This document shows positions 17,643 to 24,463 of a DNA stretch of 52,660 nucleotides, in pieces. Below the pieces are notes generated by a model. It did not search any database and had not been told where the DNA came from. It saw nothing but the letters and a program-made list of their open reading frames with translations. Position numbers and translations under genes: made by a program. The DNA is from Micromonospora alfalfae (GTDB lineage: Bacteria; Actinomycetota; Actinomycetes; Mycobacteriales; Micromonosporaceae): assembly GCF_022230925.1 (NCBI RefSeq), contig NZ_JAKKFH010000029.1:1-52660 (forward strand). The letters run 5' to 3'. The number at the start of each line of letters is the position of its first letter. Position 1 is the first letter of the stretch.

Positions 17643-18281
17643 ACACCGCCCAGGAACCGGCTGTTCGCCGGGATCGTCGTCCGCCCCCCAACGGTGGTCG
17701 AGCTGCGGCTGTCCCTGCTCCTCGTGGCCGCGATCGCCGAGGTCTTCCTCCTCACCAATCGACCCGATGAACGGTGGTACGTCGGCAGAGCCTTCTCCGA
17801 ATCCATCAAGTCGCTCACGTGGTGATTCACCATCGCGGCTGACCCATTTCCCCGCATCCGGAGCGACTCCGACAGCGCCGAGGAATTCACCAACCGACTG
17901 TTGGGCCCGGCCCGAGACATGTCGGCCGCCTCGTTGGCGGCCCCGGCGGTGGCTGGGCCACAGACCACGCAAGGAATGCGGAGACTGCGGGCCGCCTCCC
18001 TCGATGAGCGCCGTGCCGCGTACCTGACCGGCCGTCTCGAGGCCCAACGGGCCTGGTACGCCCAACGATCGCTGTCGAATCGGGCGCAGGCGACCCGATG
18101 GTCGGTCGTGGTGGAGATAGTGGCAGTGGCAGTGGCAGTGGCAGTGGCAGTGGCGGTGGCGGTGTCGAGGGCCGCCGGGCTGACCGACTTCGACCTGCTC
18201 GGAGTGGCCGCCGCAGCGGTCGCGGCCGGCGCAGCCTGGACGCAGACACGGCAACACGGTGCGGTGGCCACCGCCCCCTGA
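17643..18281 (+). pseudogene. Degraded DUF4231 / SLATT-like membrane protein gene with an in-frame TGA
   Basis: Reading one frame gives TNRPDERWYVGRAFSESIKS-LTW, then TGA at 17823-17825, then FTIAADPFPRIRS and further on RRLRAASLDERRAAYL and RLEAQRAWYAQRSLSNRAQA, ending at 18281. These are the landmarks I know from actinobacterial DUF4231 proteins: an RPD.RWY.GRA.AES.K.L.WR block and an R...Y...R...Q..WY block before a membrane hairpin. The stop stands where Arg is usual, so a CGA to TGA change is likely. The N-terminal 50-60 residues also seem to be missing, and no start codon is evident. The membrane helix is coded by a (TGGCAG)n repeat giving Val-Ala repeats. Confidence 0.7.
18121..18162. 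repeat. Hexanucleotide tandem repeat (TGGCAG)5(TGGCGG)2
   Basis: Five exact TGGCAG units are followed by two TGGCGG units inside the DUF4231-like pseudogene. In the gene frame they encode alternating Val-Ala in a hydrophobic segment. The period of six keeps the frame, so unit number can change without a frameshift. Confidence 0.9.
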
Positions 18282-18687
18282 TCAACTCGATTTTCAGGAC
18301 GTCGCGGTGTCCCGGTGGCTCGGATGCCCCGACTTTCAGGAAGCGGAGTGGATCACCGCCGGAGGGGGTCGCGGCGTTGCGCCGCCGCGACCCCGGTCCA
18401 CGCCGTGACTCGGGCCGTGACTCCCGACGGGGCTCCGGCCCGTGACTCAGGCCATGACTCGGGCCGGGGCTCCGGCCCGTGATTCAGGCCATGACTCCGG
18501 CCGAGGCTCAGGCCGGGGCTCAGGCCGGGGCTCAGGCCGGGGCTCAGGCCGGGGCTCAGGCCGGGGCTCAGGCCGGGGCTCAGACCGTGGCTCAGACCGG
18601 GGCTCAGACCGTGGCTCAGACCGGGGCTCAGACCGTGGCTCAGACCGTGGCTCAGACCGTGGCTCAGGCCGGGGCTCAGGCCGGGGC
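18282..18687. other. Non-coding stretch: terminator hairpin plus most of a minisatellite
   Basis: This 406-base gap holds no convincing gene. It contains the hairpin at 18365-18394 and most of the 12-bp repeat array at 18407-18708. All long ORFs crossing it are made of repeat-derived four-residue units (for example GAQA or GSGR) and are dismissed. Confidence 0.75.
18365..18394. terminator. Hairpin terminator
   Basis: GGGGTCGCGGCG and CGCCGCGACCCC form a perfect 12-bp stem around TTGCGC. It lies 84 bases after the pseudogene stop and just before the 12-bp repeat array that follows the symporter gene on the other strand, so it could serve either unit. Confidence 0.65.
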
Positions 18688-18708
18688 TCAGGCCGTGGCT
18701 CCGGCCGG
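18407..18708. repeat. 12-bp minisatellite, about 25 units
   Basis: The consensus unit is GGCTCAGRCCGK. Units from 18505 to 18696 are exactly 12 bases and nearly uniform, alternating in blocks (GGCC..GG then GACC..GT). Units at 18407-18504 and the last one (18697-18708) are more degenerate, and two of them have 13 bases. The array runs into the 3' end of the symporter gene: the TCA of one unit (18688-18690) is the gene's stop codon on the minus strand. There are no spacers, so it is not a CRISPR array. Confidence 0.9.
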
Positions 18709-20070
18709 CGTGGCCTCCTTCTCGTCGGGGCGGGACGCCGCCTCGTCGTCGTGCTCGTCGACCATCGTGGCCTCGTCGAACGGGTCATTGCCGCTCAGCA
18801 CACCTGCCGCCCGCTCCCTGTCGAACTCGCCGGTCCAGGTTCCCACCAGTACGGTCGCCACCGCGTTGCCGGCGAAGTTGGTCAGCGCCCGCGCCTCCGA
18901 CATGAACCGGTCGATGCCGACGATCAGTCCGACCCCGTCGACGAGGTCCGGCCGGTGCGACTGGAGGCCGCCGGCCAGCGTGGCCAGCCCGGCGCCGGTG
19001 ACCCCGGCGGCGCCCTTCGACGCGATGATCATGAACAGCAGCAGCGAGATCTGCTCGCCGACGGCCAGCGGCTTGCCCAACGCGTCGGCGATGAACAGCG
19101 ACGCCATGGTCAGGTAGATCGCCGTACCGTCCAGGTTGAACGAGTAGCCGGTCGGCACCGTGATGCCGACGACCGGCTTGCTCACACCGAAGTGCTCCAT
19201 CTTGGCGATCAGCCGCGGCAGCGCCGACTCCGACGACGAGGTCGACAGGATCAGCAGGAACTCACGGCCCAGGTAACGCAGCAACGAGAAGATCGAGATC
19301 CGGGCCACGAACCACAGCAGCGCGCCCAGGAACACCAGCACGAAGATCAGACAGGTGGCGTAGAAGCCCACCATGATCTGGGCGAGGCTCTTGAGGGCGT
19401 CCACGCCGGTCGCGCCGACCACGGCGGCCATCGCGCCGAACGCACCGATCGGCGCCAGCCACATGATCATGGCGAGAACCTTGAAGACGACCCGCTGGAT
19501 GACGGTGATGGCGCTGAGTACCGGCTCACCCCGCCGACCCATGGCCTGCACGGCGAAGCCGACCAGCAGGGCGACCAGCAGCGTCTGGAGCACCTTGCCC
19601 TCGGTGAGCGAGGAGAGCAGCGTCGTCGGGATGATCCCGAGCAGGAAGTCAGCGGTACCGGCGGCCTCGTCACCGGCGGCGGCCTTGCCGGAGCCGGCGA
19701 GGTCCGGGCCGAGGTTCAGGCCGGAGCCGGGGTGGATGACGTTGCCGACGACCAGGCCGATGGCGAGCGCGACTGTCGACATGGTCAGGAAGTAGCCGAG
19801 GGCCAGGCCGCCGACCTTGCCCACCTTCGCGGCCTGACGGACGGAGCCGACGCCGAGCACGATGGTGCAGAAGATGACCGGGCTGATCATCATCTTGATC
19901 AGGTTGACGAAGCCGGTGCCGATCGGCTTGAGTTCCTTGCCGAAATCGGGGGCGACCAGGCCGACCACGATGCCGGCGACGACGGCCACGATGACGGCCA
20001 GATACAGGTAACGGGTACGGTCCCGGCGGACCGCCGGTGCCGGGGTGGTGGCGGATGCGGTGGTGTCCAT
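18688..20070 (-). CDS. Dicarboxylate/cation symporter (DAACS family, DctA-like)
   Basis: The 460-residue membrane protein takes up C4-dicarboxylates or related anions with Na+ or H+. Family motifs are the serine-rich hairpin LILSTSSSESALPRLI, the unwound helix PTGYSFNLDGTAIYL, the second hairpin ASKGAAGVTGAGLATLAG and the late IDRFMSEARALTNFAGNAVAT (quoted in parts). The C-terminal tail of about 35 residues is charged and its last few codons belong to the 12-bp repeat array. It is divergent from a CitA/DcuS-type sensor kinase and its response regulator, which probably control it in answer to the substrate. Confidence 0.92.
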   Translation of the reverse strand: MDTTASATTPAPAVRRDRTRYLYLAVIVAVVAGIVVGLVAPDFGKELKPIGTGFVNLIKMMISPVIFCTIVLGVGSVRQAAKVGKVGGLALGYFLTMSTVALAIGLVVGNVIHPGSGLNLGPDLAGSGKAAAGDEAAGTADFLLGIIPTTLLSSLTEGKVLQTLLVALLVGFAVQAMGRRGEPVLSAITVIQRVVFKVLAMIMWLAPIGAFGAMAAVVGATGVDALKSLAQIMVGFYATCLIFVLVFLGALLWFVARISIFSLLRYLGREFLLILSTSSSESALPRLIAKMEHFGVSKPVVGITVPTGYSFNLDGTAIYLTMASLFIADALGKPLAVGEQISLLLFMIIASKGAAGVTGAGLATLAGGLQSHRPDLVDGVGLIVGIDRFMSEARALTNFAGNAVATVLVGTWTGEFDRERAAGVLSGNDPFDEATMVDEHDDEAASRPDEKEATPAGATA

Positions 20071-20167
20071 GTCGACAATGTGAAGCGCGTCTCACCCGTT
20101 GACAGCCTTGCGGTCATTCTGTTCACCGCGGTGGCGCGAACGGTGGCGCGACGAGGAGGTGGTGGAG
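20071..20167. promoter_or_regulatory. Divergent promoter region between symporter and sensor kinase
   Basis: The 97-base gap between two divergent, functionally linked genes must hold both promoters. GAGGAGG at 20153-20159 is the ribosome-binding site for the kinase. No clear repeat for the response regulator was found by eye. Confidence 0.45.
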
Positions 20168-21754
20168 GTGGCCCGACGCCAGTGGAGCATCGCGGGGCAA
20201 CTCTTCGCACTCCAGGCGATGGTGGTGACGCTGCTCGTGCTGGCTGGGGCGGCGGGCGCCGTCTGGCTGGCCCGCAGCGACTCCCGTCAGGCCGCACAGG
20301 ACGAGGTGCTCGCCGTGGCGCAGACAGTGGCCGGCTCCCCCGACGTCCGCGTGGCCCTCACCACCGTCGACCCCGCGCGGGTCCTGCAGCCGTACGCCGA
20401 ATCGACCCGGCAGGCAACGGGCACCGACTTCGTGGTGGTGATGGCCCCCGACCGCACCCGTTTCTCGCACCCGACCCCGGACCGGATCGGCGAGCCGTTC
20501 GTCGGTGAGATCGGGCCCGCTCTGGCGGGCCGCGCGTTCACCACCACAAACGTCGGGACGCTCGGCGAGTCGGTACGCGCTGTCGTTCCGGTCTACGACG
20601 AGCGGCGACGCCTCGTCGGTCTGGTCTCGGTGGGCATCACCACCCGTGAGATCGACAAGAAGCTGCTCGGCCAGTTGCCTGTGCTGTTCGGTGTGGTCAC
20701 GCCGGCTCTGGCGCTCGCCGCGACCGGCTCCTGGCTGCTCAGCCGCCGGCTCCGCCGCCAGACGCACGGTCTGGGGCCGGCCCAGATGACGCGGATGTAC
20801 GAGTACTACGACGCCGTTCTGCACTCGGTACGGGAGGGTCTCGTCGTGCTGACCACCGATCGTCGGGTGGCGCTCGTGAACGACGAGGGCCGCCGGCTGT
20901 TGGGGCTCGACGCGGACGCGCCGGTGATCGACCAGCCGGTGGCCGGGATCGACCTGCCGCCCGCGGCGGCCGAACTGATCGACTCCGGCCGCGACGCCCG
21001 CGACGAGCCGATCGTCGCCGGTGACCGGGTGCTCGTCGCCAACCAGCGGACCACCCGCTTCGAAGGTGCGGTGCTCGGCACCGTGCTGACCCTGCGCGAC
21101 CAGACCGAGCTGCGCACCCTGGCCAGCGAGCTGGATTCGGTGCGCGCGTTGACCGAGGCGTTGCAGGCGCAGACCCACGAGTCGGCCAACCGGCTGCACA
21201 CGGTGCTGACCCTGGTGGAGCTGGGCCGCGCCGACGAGGCCGTCCGGCTCGGCACCCGGGACCTGGCCCTCGCCCAACAGCTGACCGACCGGGTGGTCGG
21301 CGCGGTGACCGAGCCGGCGTTGGCCGCGCTGCTGCTCGGCAAGTCCGCACAGGCCGGCGAGCGCGGGGTGGATCTGGTCATCGAGCCGGACTGCCGCCTC
21401 GACGACAGTCCACTGCCGACCGGTGACCTGCTCACAGTGGTCGGCAATCTGGTCGACAACGCCCTGGAGGCGGTGGCCGGTACGCCGGCGCCGCGCCGGG
21501 TGCGGGTCTTCGTCGGCGCGACCGACGACGAGCTGGTGGTCCGGGTGGCCGACAACGGCCCCGGGCTGGCACCGGAGCGGGTCGCCGACGCGTTCCGGCG
21601 CGGTTGGTCCACCAAGAGCACCGGTCGGGGCCTCGGTCTGGCGCTGGTCGGGCAGGTGGTACGCCGGCACGGTGGCAGCGCCGAGGTGTGTCGCTCCGAC
21701 GACGGCGGCAGCCTGTTCACCGTCCGGCTGCCGAGCAGAATCGAGCGGTCATGA
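20168..21754 (+). CDS. CitA/DcuS-type sensor histidine kinase
   Basis: The 528-residue protein has a membrane helix at about 10-33, a periplasmic PAS-like sensor (about 34-180) with the DTSRQAAQDEVLAVAQTVA-type start and FVVVMAPDRTRFSHP, a second helix at about 183-203, a cytoplasmic PAS and then the SpoOB-type dimerisation helix with phospho-acceptor His337 in THESANRLHTVL. ATPase boxes are NLVDNALEAV, DNGPGL and GRGLGLALV. I chose the GTG at 20168, eight bases after GAGGAGG. It overlaps the response regulator gene by four bases. The cognate ligand is likely a di- or tricarboxylate, by analogy and by the divergent symporter. Confidence 0.92.
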   Translation: MARRQWSIAGQLFALQAMVVTLLVLAGAAGAVWLARSDSRQAAQDEVLAVAQTVAGSPDVRVALTTVDPARVLQPYAESTRQATGTDFVVVMAPDRTRFSHPTPDRIGEPFVGEIGPALAGRAFTTTNVGTLGESVRAVVPVYDERRRLVGLVSVGITTREIDKKLLGQLPVLFGVVTPALALAATGSWLLSRRLRRQTHGLGPAQMTRMYEYYDAVLHSVREGLVVLTTDRRVALVNDEGRRLLGLDADAPVIDQPVAGIDLPPAAAELIDSGRDARDEPIVAGDRVLVANQRTTRFEGAVLGTVLTLRDQTELRTLASELDSVRALTEALQAQTHESANRLHTVLTLVELGRADEAVRLGTRDLALAQQLTDRVVGAVTEPALAALLLGKSAQAGERGVDLVIEPDCRLDDSPLPTGDLLTVVGNLVDNALEAVAGTPAPRRVRVFVGATDDELVVRVADNGPGLAPERVADAFRRGWSTKSTGRGLGLALVGQVVRRHGGSAEVCRSDDGGSLFTVRLPSRIERS

Positions 21755-22446
21755 CCGCCATCCGGGTGTTGGTCGTCGAGGACGAGCCGCTGCTGGCCGA
21801 GGCGCACAGCGCGTACACCGAACGGGTTCCCGGTTTCGTGGTGGTCGGGGTGGCGCACACCGCGCGGGCGGCGATGGCGGCCCTGCGCGCGGGCGGCGGC
21901 GGCGACGTGGACCTCGTGCTCCTTGATTTTCGGCTGCCGGACCTGCACGGCCTGGACGTCTGCCGGGCGTTACGCGCGGCCGGCAGCAGCGTCGACGTGC
22001 TCGCGGTGACGTCCGCTCGGGACCTGGCGGTGGTACGCACCGCGGTGTCCCTCGGCGTGACGCACTACCTGCTCAAGCCGTTCACGTTCGCCGCGTTCCG
22101 CGACAAGCTGGAGCGCTACGCCGACTACCGGGCCCAGGCGCTCGCCGACGGCGAGGTCGCCGCCCAGCACGAGGTGGACCAGATGTTCGCCACTCTGCGC
22201 GGCGCCGCCGGGCACAGCCTGCCCAAGGGGCTCGACGCGCAGACCCTCGATCGGGTACGCGCCGCGCTCACCGACGGCACCCGCGCCGGGGTCGGGCTGT
22301 CCGCGACCGAGGTGAGCGCGCTGACCGGCATCTCCCGGGTAACGGCCCGCCGCTACCTGGAGTACCTGGTCACTGTCGACCGGGCCGCCCGCACCCCCCG
22401 CTACGGCACCCCCGGCCGCCCCGAGGTCGAATACCGCCCCCGCTGA
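21751..22446 (+). CDS. CitB/DcuR-type response regulator
   Basis: The 231-residue protein has a receiver domain with acidic pair ED (VVEDEPLLAEAH), phospho-acceptor Asp59 (VLLDFRLPDLHG) and Lys in YLLKPF. The C-terminal HTH reads VGLSATEVSALTGISRVTARRYLEYL (in parts), typical of the CitB family. The ATGA overlap with the kinase gene shows co-translation. It likely activates the divergent symporter gene. Confidence 0.92.
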   Translation: MTAIRVLVVEDEPLLAEAHSAYTERVPGFVVVGVAHTARAAMAALRAGGGGDVDLVLLDFRLPDLHGLDVCRALRAAGSSVDVLAVTSARDLAVVRTAVSLGVTHYLLKPFTFAAFRDKLERYADYRAQALADGEVAAQHEVDQMFATLRGAAGHSLPKGLDAQTLDRVRAALTDGTRAGVGLSATEVSALTGISRVTARRYLEYLVTVDRAARTPRYGTPGRPEVEYRPR

Positions 22447-22460
22447 ACGCCCCCCCACCG

Positions 22461-22536
22461 CGTCGATCTTGCAGTTACTGCTGGGACCTTTGGGGGTAAC
22501 AGCGACATTTCTCCGACAGCAAGTGCAAGATCGACG
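22461..22536. repeat. 76-bp palindromic intergenic element, copy 1
   Basis: The terminal 20-base arms pair at 18 of 20 positions, the outer 13 perfectly (CGTCGATCTTGCA against TGCAAGATCGACG). The left arm matches that of the 77-bp element at 43984-44060 at 16 of 20 bases and the right arm at 17 of 20. The interior of 36 bases is not conserved between the two. It lies 14 bases after the response regulator stop. Confidence 0.8.
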
Positions 22537-22621
22537 GGGATGGGGCGAACTCGGTGGCGGGGTGAAGATCCGTTGTTAGACTTGGCGCGTTGGGTTAGCG
22601 GTACGACCAGGGAGACCAGAC

Positions 22622-22651
22622 ATGGCGGGTGACGACGACATCTCCGGGTGA
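22622..22651 (+). CDS. Candidate leader peptide (MAGDDDISG) of the ABC-F gene
   Basis: A nine-codon ORF starts at ATG with AGGGAG seven bases upstream, which is a better ribosome-binding site than many genes here have. It ends 130 bases before the ABC-F ATG and is followed by a long complementary fold. Several antibiotic-induced ABC-F genes in other bacteria use a translated leader to control transcription, so a regulatory role is plausible. Nothing besides its position and ribosome-binding site supports translation. Confidence 0.5.
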   Translation: MAGDDDISG

Positions 22652-22677
22652 GACCGGACGTGTTCGGCCATCGGTTC

Positions 22678-22755
22678 GGCGCGCGTAGGCGCAGCCGCCG
22701 AGGCCATGCCGTCGTTCCACCGGTTCCCGTTGTCGTCGGGCGGCTGAGGCGCGCC
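22678..22755 (+). promoter_or_regulatory. Attenuator-like RNA fold before the ABC-F gene
   Basis: Two nested complementary pairs are visible: GGCGCGC (22678-22684) with GCGCGCC (22749-22755), and GCCGCC (22694-22699) with GGCGGC (22739-22744). A CCCACCC and TTTT run follows at 22761-22769. The arrangement suggests a long stem that could end transcription or block read-through unless a ribosome on the leader ORF disturbs it. Confidence 0.45.
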
Positions 22756-22781
22756 CACCCCACCCTTTTGAGGTCACTCGC

Positions 22782-24419
22782 ATGTCTGATGCCTTCATTG
22801 TCTGCTCGAACCTGTCCTTCTCCTGGCCGGACGACACCCCGGTCTTCTCGGAGCTGTCCTTCACCGTCCCGGGCGGGCGCACCGGCCTTGTCGCGCCCAA
22901 CGGCGCCGGCAAGAGCACACTGCTGCGGCTGATCGCCGGGGAGCTGCGGCCCAGCGGCGGCAGCGTCACCGTCGACGGTGTGCTCGGTTACCTCCCGCAG
23001 ACGCTGCCGCTGGTCGGCGACCTGAGCGTGGCGCAGGTGCTGGGCGTCGCCGAGCGGATCGCGGCGCTGCACGCCATCGAGGCCGGCGACGCCAGCGAGG
23101 AACACTTCGCCACCATCGGCGATGACTGGGACATCGAGGAGCGCACCCGCTCGGAGCTGGACCGGCTCGGCCTGGGTGAGCTGTCGCTCGACCGCCGGCT
23201 GCACACCCTCAGCGGCGGCCAGGTGGTCTCCCTCGGCCTGGCGGCGCAACTGCTGCGCCGCCCGGACGTGCTGCTGCTCGACGAGCCGACGAACAACCTG
23301 GACCTGGAGGCCCGGCACAAGCTCTACGACGTCCTCAGCGAGTGGTCCGGGTGCCTGCTGCTGGTCAGCCACGACCGGGAACTGCTGGACCGGATGGACC
23401 GCATCGCCGAGCTGGACCAGGGCGAGATCCGCTGGTACGGGGGCAACTTCACCGCGTACACCGAGGCGGTGCACGCGGCGCGGGAGGTGGCCGAGAGCAA
23501 CCTGCGCAACGCCGAGCAGGAGGTCAAACGGGAGAAGCGGGAGATGCAGCAGGCTCGGGAACGGGCCGACCGGCGAGCCAGCAACGCCTCCAAGAATCTG
23601 AAGAACGCCGGCCTGGCCCGGATCGTCGCCGGTGGGCTCAAGCGCAGCGCGCAGGAGTCGGCGGGCAAGGCGCAGGAGACGCACTCGTCCCGGCTCGGTC
23701 AGGCCAAGGCCCGACTCGACGAGGCCGGCCGGGCGGTACGCGACGAGGACCGCATCGTCGTGGACCTGCCCGACACCACAGTCCCGGGCGGGCGCACCGT
23801 CTTCTCCGGCCAGGGCATGCGGGCCCACTTCGACGACCGGGAGCTGTTCGGCGGCGACGGCGCCGACCTGGTGATCCGGGGGCCGGAGCGGATCGCCCTG
23901 ACCGGGGCTAACGGCGTCGGCAAGTCGACGCTGCTGCGCCTGGTCAACGGTGACCTGCAACCGTCCGGCGGTGAGCTGAAGCGCGGCGACGGGCGGATCG
24001 CGTACCTGTCGCAGCGGCTGGACCTGCTGGACCTCGACCGCACTGTGGCGGAGAACTTCGCCGCGTACGCGCCGAGCCTGCCGGACGCCAAGCGGATGAA
24101 CCTGCTCGCCCGGTTCCTGTTCCGGGGTGCCCGGGTGAACCTGCCGGTCGGGGTGCTCTCCGGCGGTGAACGGCTGCGCGCCACCCTCGCCTGTGTGCTC
24201 TGCGCCGAGCCGGCGCCGCAACTGCTGCTGCTCGACGAGCCGACGAACAACCTGGACCTGGTCAGCGTGGGTCAGTTGGAGAGCGCGCTGTCGGCGTACC
24301 AGGGGGCGTTCGTGGTGGTCAGCCACGACGAACGGTTCCTCGCCGAGATCGGCGTGCAGCGTTGGTTGCGGTTGGCTGACGGCAAGCTGCGCGAGATCAG
24401 CGCCCCCGAGCGGGTCTGA
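22782..24419 (+). CDS. ABC-F family ATPase (ribosome protection / antibiotic resistance type)
   Basis: The 545-residue protein has two ABC domains and no membrane helix. Walker A motifs are APNGAGKST (about 45) and GANGVGKST (about 380); signatures are LSGGQ and LSGGE; both Walker B regions read LLLLDEPTNNLDL or the like, with His switches in SHDRE and SHDER. The linker between the domains (about 225-315) is a highly charged helical hairpin (KREKREMQQARERADRR), the part that reaches into the ribosome in ABC-F proteins. It probably protects against a ribosome-targeting antibiotic or acts as a translation factor. GAGGT stands seven bases before the ATG. A leader ORF and structured leader suggest induction by drug-stalled ribosomes. 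Confidence 0.9.
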   Translation: MSDAFIVCSNLSFSWPDDTPVFSELSFTVPGGRTGLVAPNGAGKSTLLRLIAGELRPSGGSVTVDGVLGYLPQTLPLVGDLSVAQVLGVAERIAALHAIEAGDASEEHFATIGDDWDIEERTRSELDRLGLGELSLDRRLHTLSGGQVVSLGLAAQLLRRPDVLLLDEPTNNLDLEARHKLYDVLSEWSGCLLLVSHDRELLDRMDRIAELDQGEIRWYGGNFTAYTEAVHAAREVAESNLRNAEQEVKREKREMQQARERADRRASNASKNLKNAGLARIVAGGLKRSAQESAGKAQETHSSRLGQAKARLDEAGRAVRDEDRIVVDLPDTTVPGGRTVFSGQGMRAHFDDRELFGGDGADLVIRGPERIALTGANGVGKSTLLRLVNGDLQPSGGELKRGDGRIAYLSQRLDLLDLDRTVAENFAAYAPSLPDAKRMNLLARFLFRGARVNLPVGVLSGGERLRATLACVLCAEPAPQLLLLDEPTNNLDLVSVGQLESALSAYQGAFVVVSHDERFLAEIGVQRWLRLADGKLREISAPERV

Positions 24420-24426
24420 GCCCGGC

Positions 24427-24454
24427 GGTCCGGCCGGCGCAGGCCGGCCGGACC
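24427..24454. terminator. Bidirectional hairpin terminator between ABC-F and dnaE
   Basis: GGTCCGGCCGGC and GCCGGCCGGACC form a perfect 12-bp stem with the loop GCAG. It lies seven bases after the ABC-F stop and nine bases from the dnaE stop, between convergent genes. Confidence 0.85.
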
Positions 24455-24463
24455 GATGCGGTC

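Larger units (their letters stand above)
22447..22781. other. Intergenic leader region of the ABC-F gene
   Basis: This 335-base stretch contains a 76-bp palindromic element (22461-22536), a probable promoter near 22570-22605 (TTGTTA, 16 bases, TTAGCG), a nine-codon leader ORF (22622-22651) and a long complementary fold (22678-22755) before the ABC-F start codon. No longer gene is present. Confidence 0.6.

Noticed and set aside
17823..17825. TGA read as selenocysteine
   Set aside because: The position corresponds to Arg, not Cys, in the family, and no selenocysteine-insertion hairpin is apparent downstream.
17634..18257. 207-codon minus-strand ORF with alternating His-Cys residues
   Set aside because: The His-Cys run is only the antisense reading of the TGGCAG repeat, and the opposite strand carries the recognisable DUF4231-like sequence.
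18407..18708. CRISPR array
   Set aside because: Units are contiguous 12-mers with no spacers, and no cas gene is nearby.
18442..20508. 688-codon plus-strand ORF rich in GSGR / SDRG repeats
   Set aside because: It reads the 12-bp minisatellite and then antisense of the symporter gene; no start context or domain supports it.
22461..22536. Rho-independent terminator of the response regulator gene only
   Set aside because: The arms are 36 bases apart and are shared with a second element elsewhere, so a dispersed repeat explains it better, although it may also terminate transcription.
22401..24326. 641-codon minus-strand ORF opposite the ABC-F gene
   Set aside because: Antisense shadow; the plus strand has all ABC-F motifs.
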